NCBI GenBank assembly: GCA_910586995.1
Contig: CAJUKZ010000023.1
Span: 1 to 5,354, forward strand
Source of the DNA: an uncultured Muribaculaceae bacterium
GTDB taxonomy: Bacteria; Bacteroidota; Bacteroidia; Bacteroidales; Muribaculaceae
Direction: 5' to 3'
DNA length: 5,354 nt
In this document: positions 1-5,257 of the stretch, piece by piece
Position numbering within the stretch: the stretch's first letter is position 1
Layout: each line of letters begins with the position of its first letter
Made by a program: the position numbers and the translations under genes
The notes under the pieces: model-generated
Seen by the model: only the letters and a program-made list of their open reading frames with translations
Database searches by the model: none
What the model was told of the DNA's origin: nothing

Positions 1-38
1 ATTTTTTAACACTTTTTTCTTGCAAGAGTCCTAGATTT

Positions 39-73
39 CCGGGTATGTACGACCGTAGGGAGGACATGCCCGG
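39..73 (-). repeat. Type 1 hairpin, inverted copy
   Basis: The arms CCGGGTATGT and ACATGCCCGG pair over 10 bp including one G-T. Two further C-G pairs close an inner GTA loop. Read on the minus strand, the interior contains CCTCCCTACGGTCGT (49-63), identical to 347-361 in the third type 1 hairpin. This copy is therefore in the opposite orientation to the other two. Confidence 0.75.
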
Positions 74-92
74 TAGACATCGCAAAACAAAT

Positions 93-155
93 GGCATCCG
101 CAGGAAGCCGTGTATATAGGCCGGTTGCCTCTATAGTCGGCTTTCTGCGAATGCC
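93..155. repeat. Long type 2 hairpin at the inverted/direct junction
   Basis: This is a bulge-free inverted repeat with 29-position arms (93-121 against 127-155) and a 5-base loop, CGGTT. Twenty-four positions are Watson-Crick pairs, one is G-T, and four are mismatched (98/150, 111/137, 112/136, 117/131). Each outer 17-mer (93-109 and 139-155) is itself a near-palindrome, so a cruciform with two small side hairpins is an alternative fold. It sits where the inverted copy on the left meets the forward copies on the right. Confidence 0.75.
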
Positions 156-175
156 TTTACTTTTTTATACAATTA

Positions 176-221
176 CCGGGCATGCCCGCGCTTCGGTAAA
201 CCTACGCGCGTGCATACCCGG
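176..221 (+). repeat. Type 1 hairpin, forward copy 1
   Basis: This hairpin has arms of 21 positions (176-196 against 201-221) around a TAAA loop, with 17 Watson-Crick pairs. The mismatches C181/A216 and C186/T211 recur at the same places in the third copy (C342/A366, C347/T361), so the two are related by descent. This copy is 11 bp longer and carries GCGC/GCGC in its inner stem. Confidence 0.75.
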
Positions 222-234
222 CTACTAGCTCACA

Positions 235-316
235 GGCTTCCTTCGGATGCCATCTTCCCGATACCCTCGGTGGGTTTGGTGTGACAATGTGGCGTATGCT
301 GCATCCTGCGGATGCC
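235..316 (+). repeat. Type 2 block, forward copy 1
   Basis: Two palindromes bound this block: 235-251 (GGCTTCC, loop TTC, GGATGCC) and 301-315 (GCATCC, loop TGC, GGATGC). They can fold separately or pair with each other end to end. Between them lies an ACCC-TCGGT-GGGT mini-hairpin at 263-275. The stretch 252-275 aligns with 403-427 of the next block, sharing TTCCCG and TACCCT. Confidence 0.65.
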
Positions 317-336
317 TTTTGCTTGGGCGGCTGTCT

Positions 337-371
337 CCCGGCATGCCCTCCCTACGGTCGTGCATACCGGG
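337..371 (+). repeat. Type 1 hairpin, forward copy 2
   Basis: The arms CCCGG-CATGC and GTGCAT-ACCGGG pair across 337-352 and 356-371 with four mismatches and a TAC loop. The core CCTCCCTACGGTCGT (347-361) is shared exactly, in inverse orientation, with the copy at 39-73. Confidence 0.75.
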
Positions 372-384
372 TTACGGTGTGGCA

Positions 385-470
385 GACATCCTCGCGGATG
401 TCATATTCCCGGTACCCTTGATAGGGTTAGAGTGTACCGAAATGTTTTATTTCGCATCCTGGCGGATGTC
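385..470 (+). repeat. Type 2 block, forward copy 2
   Basis: The left palindrome is perfect: GACATCC (385-391), loop TCGC, GGATGTC (396-402). The right one is GCATCC (454-459), loop TGGC, GGATGT (464-469), with one G-T pair. Between them CGGTAC (410-415) and GTACCG (434-439) form an inverted repeat that competes with a smaller ACCC/GGGT hairpin (414-417 with 424-427). This block is the 3' end of the array. Confidence 0.65.
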
Positions 471-495
471 ATGTTGACGATTCCCACACTGGAAA

Positions 496-527
496 CGTAA
501 TAAAATGACATACGGAGGTAACCGTAT
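496..527 (-). terminator. Probable intrinsic terminator of the small lipoprotein gene
   Basis: Read on the minus strand, ATACGG and CCGTAT form a perfect 6-bp stem around TTACCT (510-527), followed by the moderately T-rich GTCATTTTATT. It lies 15 bp past the stop codon of the lipoprotein gene. The stem is short and the T tract is interrupted, so it may be leaky. The hairpin array lies just beyond it. Confidence 0.5.
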
Positions 528-542
528 TGGCGGGAGTCCCCA

Positions 543-1031
543 TTAGCGGGTGAGGGGGGTGTCGCCGCGGTTGGTGTCGCGCATGCAGAGGAACCACTCG
601 CCTACGCACTTCACGGGCTTGAAGTACCAGTTGGTGGGGATTGCTCCATCGAGTATCACTTCGCAACGTACTTCATTGTTTTTGTAGTCGTCGAAGATGA
701 TTTCGCGAATGCTGAAATCGGTGATGTTGAATTCCTTGAAGGTCTGCATGTAGGCCTCGCGGGTGGCATCGTTGAGGGGCATGGGCTTGCCGGTCACAGA
801 GTCGATGTTGAACGCGTCATTGATCATATTGAGGGCAAGGTCATATTCACCTGCTACAATCTGACCCATAAAGTCATTAACGAGTTTGCGTACGGCTGCC
901 GAGTCGGCACCTTCGGTATGCATCTTGGGCATGCCGGCCATTTCTTCCTGCTCAGATGCCTTCTTATTTCCACCGCAGCTTGCCAGGATAGCGACTGCAG
1001 CGATAAAGAGAAAGATTCGTGTAAATTTCAT
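543..1031 (-). CDS. Small lipoprotein, possibly NTF2-like fold
   Basis: This gene encodes 162 residues. The signal peptide has charged K2 and R5, a hydrophobic core (residues 6-17) and lipobox L16-A17-S18-C19, so the mature protein is probably a lipid-anchored envelope protein. A polar linker follows (G20 to about G41) and includes M31-x2-M34-x2-M37-H38. From about residue 43, an amphipathic helix with V-R-K-L-V-N-D-F and then G-E-Y-D-L-A-L precedes beta-type segments ending in G144-E-W-F-L-C. Helix first and a tryptophan-bearing strand last suggests the cone-shaped NTF2-like fold of many small Bacteroidales lipoproteins (DUF4878-like), but this is inference; no catalytic residues are visible. 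I chose the ATG at 1029-1031 because it gives a normal signal peptide. The in-frame ATG 36 bp upstream falls in the loop of the preceding terminator. The gene is 90 bp downstream of the large lipoprotein gene with no visible promoter of its own. Confidence 0.85.
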   Translation of the reverse strand: MKFTRIFLFIAAVAILASCGGNKKASEQEEMAGMPKMHTEGADSAAVRKLVNDFMGQIVAGEYDLALNMINDAFNIDSVTGKPMPLNDATREAYMQTFKEFNITDFSIREIIFDDYKNNEVRCEVILDGAIPTNWYFKPVKCVGEWFLCMRDTNRGDTPLTR

Positions 1032-1051
1032 ATTGCAATTCAGTAATATTG

Positions 1052-1083
1052 AAAAAAGGGGCTGCATTACACAGCCCCTTTTT
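1052..1083 (-). terminator. Strong intrinsic terminator between the two lipoprotein genes
   Basis: AAAAAGGGGCTG (1053-1064) and CAGCCCCTTTTT (1072-1083) form a perfect 12-bp stem around a 7-base loop, with a T-run on both strands. On the minus strand it ends the large lipoprotein transcript 39 bp after the stop codon. Its last base is only 20 bp before the next start codon, so it may also act as an attenuator for that gene. Confidence 0.85.
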
Positions 1084-1121
1084 GTTATGCAGAAGATTTG
1101 TTAAATTCTTCTATTGAGGGA

Positions 1122-4100
1122 TTAGTTGCCCTGACCGGGAGTCGGGTTAACAGTGATAACCATCTTACCGGTGAGGTAGCCCCACTTGTAGGAGAGAACG
1201 AGGGGAACTTCAATCTGGAAGGCCTTATTGAAGTTTTCACCGTTGTTGTAGTAAGTAAGGGTACCCATGTTGTAGTTACCGAGCGTACCTGTAGCAGGTG
1301 TGAAGATGATATCCATGTTGGGAGTAACCTGTGCAAGTGTTGTTGTGCCAAGTGTACCTCCACCAAGAGTTGTTGTTACAACGTTCTTGAGAGAACCAGC
1401 ACTAACTGCACCATTTACAAGGTTGCTGGGATCCTTAGGATCAACAGTACCCACGGTAATGCTCTTGAGACCATAGTAGGTGTAGTACCAGGGATGAGTG
1501 CTGAAGAAACTCATGGGATCGTCTGAACGCCAGTCTGTGAACGAAATGTAGTCAGCAAAGTTAACTACAGAACCCTTAGTCTGAGCATCGATCATTGTAG
1601 CACCATCCTTGATGTCCATGTTGATGGGACGGAGGAAGCGTACGTTGAAAGTGTTGTTGGTGAGAGCTATGGGCTTGTTGCACTCGTTAACAGCTGTGAT
1701 CTGGATGGTTCCGGTGGGAGTTTCACCCTTAGCAAGCTGAGTGTGGCTGTATGCGTTGAGAATATCAAGAGCAAATGCAGTCTGCTGATATTCTACAGTA
1801 GGATCGTCAGTACCCCAAGTTTTTAAAGAGTAAGTGGGGTTGTTGATAACTGCGATAGGCTGCTTAACAGCGGGAGCTGACTTGAGAGCAGCGTAGAGAG
1901 TCTGACCTTCTACGGTGATTACGTATTCAGCACCAGATACACCGGTAGCGGTGGCAACAGCCTGTTCGGGCTTGAAGCTGAAAGTCTTGGTGAGGAATTC
2001 ATCTCCGTAACCCTTGTACATTTCAGCGATTTCAGATACAGCAAGCTTCATTTCCTGCTTCCAGGGGTAGAGGAGATGGCTTTCGAATGTGCAAAGGTCT
2101 GATTTATCATTTGCTGTCTTGGGAACAGCCACGTTGAGGTGAGTTTCGTCGAAGCCACCGTGCTGGTTGGTCCAAGCGGTGTACCACATTTCAGCGATCT
2201 TAAGACCGTTGCTGATTGTGCCTGAAGGAGTTACATTGAGGGCCTTGGGAGTCCAGTTAAGAGTTACGTAAACGTAGTGGTGAACAGTCTGAGTGTGGTT
2301 GCTACCCATGCTTACAGTATACTTCTTAACGAAGCGAACGATAACCTTGGTTGAAGGGAGCTTCTGGTCAACGAAGAGGTTATAAGCCTGTTCGCCACCG
2401 ATGTTCCACTTGATAACGTTGGTTTCAGAAGAAGCCTGATCATATTCAGTCTTACCAACTTCGCCGATCCAGTATTCCTTGGCTATTTCCTTAGCGCCCT
2501 TGTCAGCCTTGTCGAACTGCTTGAGGAGGTAAGTATCGGCTTCACCGGTCATTTGGTCCTTGGTTGCTGTGTAGTCGGGTGTGTACTGTTCTTCGAATTC
2601 CTGCTTAGAGATACCGAGCTTTTCGATAATCTTTTCTTCAACCTGCCACCATGTGAGAGATTCGCCGAATGACTGGAGGGGGCATGTTGCAGTGTAAGCG
2701 TTGTCGAAAGTGAAGGGATCGATGATTGTGTATTCATCTTCCTTGGTATCGGGAACGATCTGAATCTTCATGTAGCCGACAGCTGCATACTTACCGCTGA
2801 TGGTGTCCTTAAGGGCAACACGAACGATAGGCAGACGGTCGATGCTGGCCATACCCTGAGCAGAACCGAAGGGCTGCTGGAGACCTTCATTTGTCATCTG
2901 AGGACGGAAGATGCAGTTGTAGCCATCAACCTTAAGGGCAGCGTGAGCTGATTCAGAGGTCTTGTTTTCGCCGAGCTTGTAACCAACGAGAGCATATTCG
3001 TAGGTAAAGCCTTTTTCGCGAACAGTTTCCTTGGTAGCGTTAATGTCCCAACGAGTATCCTGATCCTTAGCAGCCTGATCTGCTACGAGTTTGTAGTGAG
3101 TGTCAACCCATTCAGCGATGTTAACACCTTCGCTGTTCCAAGCTACAGTAGCGAAAGGTGTTTCATCTGCTATAGCTTTAGCCATTGTGGTGTGGAGGTG
3201 AGTCTGATGATCAGCCATACGAGCATCAGCAAGTTCAAAGCCTGTGGTGTACAAAGGCTTGAGAGCAGCGTAGTCAGAAGTGATTACGGTGTCACCAAGG
3301 CTTACTTCGAGAGCGAGTACAGTAACCTTAGAATCAGTTGCGATGTAGGGGAGGATACCGTCCTTGAGGTTAGCCTTAACAGTTACATCACCACCATTAA
3401 CCTTAGCTTCGTAGATAGTGGGAGTGGGAACGTTGCTTGCGCGAACGAAGTCAACATGCTTGATAGTGTTGGTAAAGCTGTAAGCCTTAACATCAGCAGG
3501 CATCTGAGCTGTAGAAGGATTCATGTGATAGGTAGCAACCAGGTTGGGTGTTACATATACAGAATCACCTGCTACGGGAGCGTCAGTTGCGAAGTTTCCA
3601 TCAGCATTTACAGTCTTAACATCAAGCTGTGCGTAAGCGAAAGTGGGAGCCCACATAGCTTCAATACCGTGGTAGTAGAATACGGGATTGAAAACGAGTG
3701 AACGGAGCTGATCGCCGTTAATAGTAACGAGTGCGCCTTCGATAGCAGCAACCTTGTTAGAGATAGCCTGAAGGAGAACATCGAAGTTGCTTGCCTGGTT
3801 CTGAAGACCGGCGATAGCGCTGTTGATTTCAGTGATGGTCTGATCGAGACCATTCAGGAAAGCTTCTTTACCAGCGAGGTTTTCAAGAAGAGTCTTGTAC
3901 TGGTTAAGAGCGTCGAGCTGGGTCTGAAGAGCCTGGAGAGCTTCGTCGTAGCTGGTGCCGGGAGTGGTTGTGCCACCCTGAGCGAGCTTTTCTTCGAGAG
4001 CCTTAACACGAGCCTGGAGAGCGTCGTATTCAGCCTTTGTGGTGTAACCCTTGAGCTGTTCAGCGATTTCGGCGAGAGCTTCAGCCTTGGCGTTAGCAGC

Positions 4101-4394
4101 AGCAGATGTTGCGTATTCCTTGGCAGCTTTTGCTTCGGCAGCGGCAGCTTCTGCAGCATCCTGAGCAGCCTTGGCAGCTGCAGCAGCGTTGTTAGCGTTG
4201 GTAAGGGCTTCCTGAGCCTGGCTCTTGAGGCTTTCTACAGCAGCCTGGATGGCTGTGATCTGAGCCTGGAGGTCCTTGTCCTGACCCTGCAGGTTATCGA
4301 TGTCATCGTCGTAATCCTTACACGATGTGATAGCCGCGGGCATCGAAGCGCACACCATTGAGAGAAGTGCGATTTTCAATAAACCTTTGTTCAT
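1122..4394 (-). CDS. Large surface lipoprotein, coiled-coil stalk plus beta-rich head
   Basis: This gene encodes 1090 residues. The signal peptide is 1-24 with I22-T23-S24-C25 as lipobox. The mature protein starts C-K-D-Y-D-D-D, an acidic cluster like the Bacteroidota lipoprotein surface-export signals, so outer-leaflet display is likely. Residues 35-138 are heptad-like and very alanine-rich at 62-110. A G-G-T-T-T-P-G-T linker (140-147) leads to a second coiled coil (149-222). From about 226 (L-R-S-L-V-F-N-P-V-F-Y-Y) the chain becomes beta-rich, with helical insertions near 427-445, 580-605 and 772-795. The end (about 926-1085) contains F-T-D-W-R, N-M-G-T-L-T-Y-Y-N-N-G and L-S-Y-K-W-G, a pattern I recall from other large Bacteroidales surface lipoproteins. 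The N-terminus resembles the CKDYDDDI-type region seen in proteins labelled DUF4988/PL29 N-terminal, but no lyase residues are recognisable. The function is unknown; adhesin or surface-layer roles are guesses. The start at 4394 is set by the signal peptide. Confidence 0.9.
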   Translation of the reverse strand: MNKGLLKIALLSMVCASMPAAITSCKDYDDDIDNLQGQDKDLQAQITAIQAAVESLKSQAQEALTNANNAAAAAKAAQDAAEAAAAEAKAAKEYATSAAANAKAEALAEIAEQLKGYTTKAEYDALQARVKALEEKLAQGGTTTPGTSYDEALQALQTQLDALNQYKTLLENLAGKEAFLNGLDQTITEINSAIAGLQNQASNFDVLLQAISNKVAAIEGALVTINGDQLRSLVFNPVFYYHGIEAMWAPTFAYAQLDVKTVNADGNFATDAPVAGDSVYVTPNLVATYHMNPSTAQMPADVKAYSFTNTIKHVDFVRASNVPTPTIYEAKVNGGDVTVKANLKDGILPYIATDSKVTVLALEVSLGDTVITSDYAALKPLYTTGFELADARMADHQTHLHTTMAKAIADETPFATVAWNSEGVNIAEWVDTHYKLVADQAAKDQDTRWDINATKETVREKGFTYEYALVGYKLGENKTSESAHAALKVDGYNCIFRPQMTNEGLQQPFGSAQGMASIDRLPIVRVALKDTISGKYAAVGYMKIQIVPDTKEDEYTIIDPFTFDNAYTATCPLQSFGESLTWWQVEEKIIEKLGISKQEFEEQYTPDYTATKDQMTGEADTYLLKQFDKADKGAKEIAKEYWIGEVGKTEYDQASSETNVIKWNIGGEQAYNLFVDQKLPSTKVIVRFVKKYTVSMGSNHTQTVHHYVYVTLNWTPKALNVTPSGTISNGLKIAEMWYTAWTNQHGGFDETHLNVAVPKTANDKSDLCTFESHLLYPWKQEMKLAVSEIAEMYKGYGDEFLTKTFSFKPEQAVATATGVSGAEYVITVEGQTLYAALKSAPAVKQPIAVINNPTYSLKTWGTDDPTVEYQQTAFALDILNAYSHTQLAKGETPTGTIQITAVNECNKPIALTNNTFNVRFLRPINMDIKDGATMIDAQTKGSVVNFADYISFTDWRSDDPMSFFSTHPWYYTYYGLKSITVGTVDPKDPSNLVNGAVSAGSLKNVVTTTLGGGTLGTTTLAQVTPNMDIIFTPATGTLGNYNMGTLTYYNNGENFNKAFQIEVPLVLSYKWGYLTGKMVITVNPTPGQGN

Positions 4395-4476
4395 AATTGA
4401 TTTATTAGGTGATTAAAATGTGAATAGTTTTTGCGATAGATATTAATGTATTATTCGCACGGTAAATAAACCTGTG

Positions 4477-4484
4477 CAAAATTA
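4477..4484 (-). promoter_or_regulatory. Putative -7 element of the large lipoprotein gene
   Basis: The minus strand reads TAATTTTG, matching the Bacteroidales -7 consensus TAnnTTTG. No TTTG -33 element is present 19-21 bp upstream; that position reads AAGT and lies inside an inverted repeat. Transcription would begin about 75 bp before the start codon. A missing -33 element would suit a promoter that depends on an activator. Confidence 0.5.
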
Positions 4485-4501
4485 CTTCAATCTGAGCGTT
4501 T

Positions 4502-4541
4502 ATCACTTATAATGTTGTAGCAAGAATTGCTCATAAGTGAT
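4502..4541. promoter_or_regulatory. 9-bp inverted repeat, candidate operator at the large lipoprotein promoter
   Basis: ATCACTTAT (4502-4510) and ATAAGTGAT (4533-4541) are perfect inverted copies separated by 22 bp. The gap contains a smaller inverted repeat, AGCAA-GAA-TTGCT (4519-4531). The promoter-proximal arm covers the expected -33 position of the downstream gene. Extending the distal arm gives GTGATGCG (4537-4544), which matches motifs near the HTH gene promoter. This suits a dimeric DNA-binding protein; an RNA hairpin is unlikely because the repeat lies upstream of the predicted transcription start. Confidence 0.45.
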
Positions 4542-4597
4542 GCGAGTTTCGCGATTACTTGAAATTTAATAAAATTTAAGAACATGTATTGGTGTGG

Positions 4598-4632
4598 AAA
4601 AATTCGCGCTATCTGCCACATTAGTGCGGCAG
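4598..4632 (-). terminator. Possible terminator of the HTH gene
   Basis: On the minus strand CTGCCGCA and TGTGGCAG (4613-4632) form an 8-bp stem with one G-U pair and a CTAA loop, 36 bp past the stop codon. Five T residues occur only 10 bases after the stem, farther than in a standard intrinsic terminator, so termination may be weak. Confidence 0.35.
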
Positions 4633-4668
4633 CATTTGCGGTGTCAGAGGAGGATGATAATCAATGCT

Positions 4669-4893
4669 TCATGGTGTTTTAGAAAGTTCTTCGACCAATT
4701 CTTCGGAATAGAGGGCGAAAAAGTCGCGACGGAGCACCTGCGAGATACGACGAAGGAGGTCGGTGTCGATCGAGTTCTTCTGGAAGAGACGATAGACATT
4801 CGAACGGTCGAGGTGGATTTTGCGTGAGAACCATGCCACACTGCGCTCCTGCGCGATCAGCTCGTCCTTTATTATTTGTCCGATTGGGTCCAT
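4669..4893 (-). CDS. Small XRE/Cro-like helix-turn-helix DNA-binding protein
   Basis: This gene encodes 74 residues, consisting of almost nothing but one helix-turn-helix domain. Helix 1 is about I4-Q15. Helix 2 is V19-I26 (V-A-W-F-S-R-K-I) and is followed by the turn H27-L28-D29. The recognition helix is R30-Q38 (R-S-N-V-Y-R-L-F-Q). Helix 4 is about T44-L54, followed by D57-F-F and a short acidic tail with Y62-S-E-E-L. The W-F-S-R-K layout with I-D-T-D-L-L-R-R-I-S resembles short stand-alone XRE-family proteins common in Bacteroidales. There is no ligand or dimerisation domain beyond the HTH, so it probably dimerises through its helical ends. It precedes the large lipoprotein gene on the same strand by 274 bp and has its own promoter. 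Repeated TGTGAYRCG motifs nearby suggest autoregulation. The ATG at 4893 follows an AT-rich leader lacking a Shine-Dalgarno sequence. The identification as an HTH protein is firm; its targets are inferred. Confidence 0.85.
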   Translation of the reverse strand: MDPIGQIIKDELIAQERSVAWFSRKIHLDRSNVYRLFQKNSIDTDLLRRISQVLRRDFFALYSEELVEELSKTP

Positions 4894-4923
4894 TAAAAAA
4901 TTATTGAATTAGAGGGAGAGGAG

Positions 4924-4966
4924 CGCATCACACACGCATACGTGCGTATATAATATATGTGACGCG
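4924..4966 (-). promoter_or_regulatory. Structured leader of the HTH gene, with two operator-like motifs
   Basis: In the transcript CGCGUCACA and UGUGAUGCG form a 9-bp stem with one G-U pair. It encloses a second hairpin, ACGCA-CGTA-TGCGT (4934-4947), and a run of alternating A and T. The outer arms are also two copies of the TGTGAYRCG motif, on opposite strands at 4924-4932 and 4958-4966. The same bases could therefore act as an RNA fold or as a two-site operator downstream of the transcription start. Confidence 0.4.
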
Positions 4967-4992
4967 ATACTCGCTGTTTTTTATTTCAAATA

Positions 4993-5024
4993 CAAAGTTA
5001 CAAAAAAATAGTGTGATACGCAAG
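4993..5024 (-). promoter_or_regulatory. Promoter of the HTH gene
   Basis: The minus strand has the -7 element TAACTTTG (4993-5000), an exact match to TAnnTTTG. A -33-like CTTG (5021-5024) lies 20 bp upstream, within the spacing expected for the primary sigma factor of Bacteroidales. Transcription should start near 4986, giving a leader of about 90 bases. Confidence 0.7.
5012..5020 (+). promoter_or_regulatory. Operator-like TGTGATACG in the HTH promoter spacer
   Basis: This copy of TGTGAYRCG fills the upstream part of the spacer and abuts the -33 element, where a bound protein would block RNA polymerase. Related copies are at 4924-4932 (minus) and 4958-4966 (plus), and GTGATGCG occurs at 4537-4544 upstream of the large lipoprotein gene. 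Confidence 0.4.
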
Positions 5025-5193
5025 CACTTTAACATATCCGCGCAATAAAAATTGGCAAAGTGAATTGAACAAGGATTTGATTACCTTTGAATATCAGCAA
5101 AATCGGATAAAAGCAGCCTTGTATGTAACAGCACTACAAATCAAGTGTTTAGGCAAATTCTTTGAAAAAATTTAGAAAAAAGTTGCAAAAATA

Positions 5194-5225
5194 TTTGGCC
5201 ATGTCGAAAATTAGCCTTAACTTTG
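5194..5225 (+). promoter_or_regulatory. Promoter of tRNA-Lys
   Basis: TTTG (5194-5197) and TAACTTTG (5218-5225) are separated by exactly 20 bp, matching both Bacteroidales promoter elements. Transcription should start near 5232, about 26 bp before the mature tRNA 5' end. Between this promoter and the divergent HTH promoter (5025-5193) I see only AT-rich sequence and no gene. Confidence 0.8.
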
Positions 5226-5257
5226 CAACGCAAAAAGGAAATAACCCTTACGCAAAA

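Larger units (their letters stand above)
39..470. repeat. Mosaic array of two alternating hairpin repeat types (BIME-like)
   Basis: This gene-free stretch is built from two alternating hairpin types. Type 1 (CCGGGYATG...CATRCCCGG) is centred near 56, 198 and 354. Type 2, a pair of palindromes of the form GGCATCC-N3-GGATGCC, is centred near 124, 276 and 428. Adjacent centres are about 68-79 bp apart, so the composite unit is about 150 bp. Positions 213-241 and 363-391 align at an offset of 150, and 252-275 aligns with 403-427 at 151, which shows direct repetition. Positions 39-109 are an inverted copy of 300-371. The copies are diverged but keep their stems. Short reading frames crossing the array ignore this structure and resemble no protein I know. 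By analogy with E. coli BIMEs it could be a mobilised non-autonomous repeat, an mRNA 3'-end element or a protein-binding array. No function can be read directly from the sequence. Confidence 0.75.

Noticed and set aside
49..361. Phase-variable invertible promoter flanked by a 15-bp inverted repeat (49-63 and 347-361)
   Set aside because: I find no TAnnTTTG promoter element on either strand between the repeats and no recombinase gene nearby. The inverted copy is better explained as part of the mosaic array.
39..470. CRISPR array
   Set aside because: The repeats are degenerate, of two types and mixed orientation, and the sequences between them are themselves related, unlike unique spacers.
247..500. 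Overlapping plus-strand reading frames of 76 and 62 codons
   Set aside because: They run through the hairpin array, their starts fall inside repeat modules, and the translations are Cys/Arg/Pro-rich with no recognisable protein character.
1032..1067. Upstream in-frame start for the small lipoprotein, adding 12 residues
   Set aside because: That ATG lies in the loop of the intrinsic terminator and would spoil a normal lipoprotein signal peptide.
1556..1563. TAACTTTG on the minus strand as a promoter for the small lipoprotein
   Set aside because: It encodes V-N-F-A within the large lipoprotein, lies about 525 bp upstream, and has no -33 element at 19-21 bp.
3096..3701. 201-codon plus-strand frame antisense to the large lipoprotein
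   Set aside because: It is a shadow of the strongly biased codons on the other strand, its translation is Ser/Val-rich, and it has no promoter or signal of its own.
4584..4682. 32-codon plus-strand reading frame opposite the end of the HTH gene
   Set aside because: It is short, overlaps the 3' end of a real gene and its terminator on the opposite strand, and lacks any recognisable sequence feature or promoter.
5082..5089. TACCTTTG on the plus strand as a promoter for a small RNA
   Set aside because: There is no TTTG at the -33 position and no terminator hairpin before the tRNA promoter.
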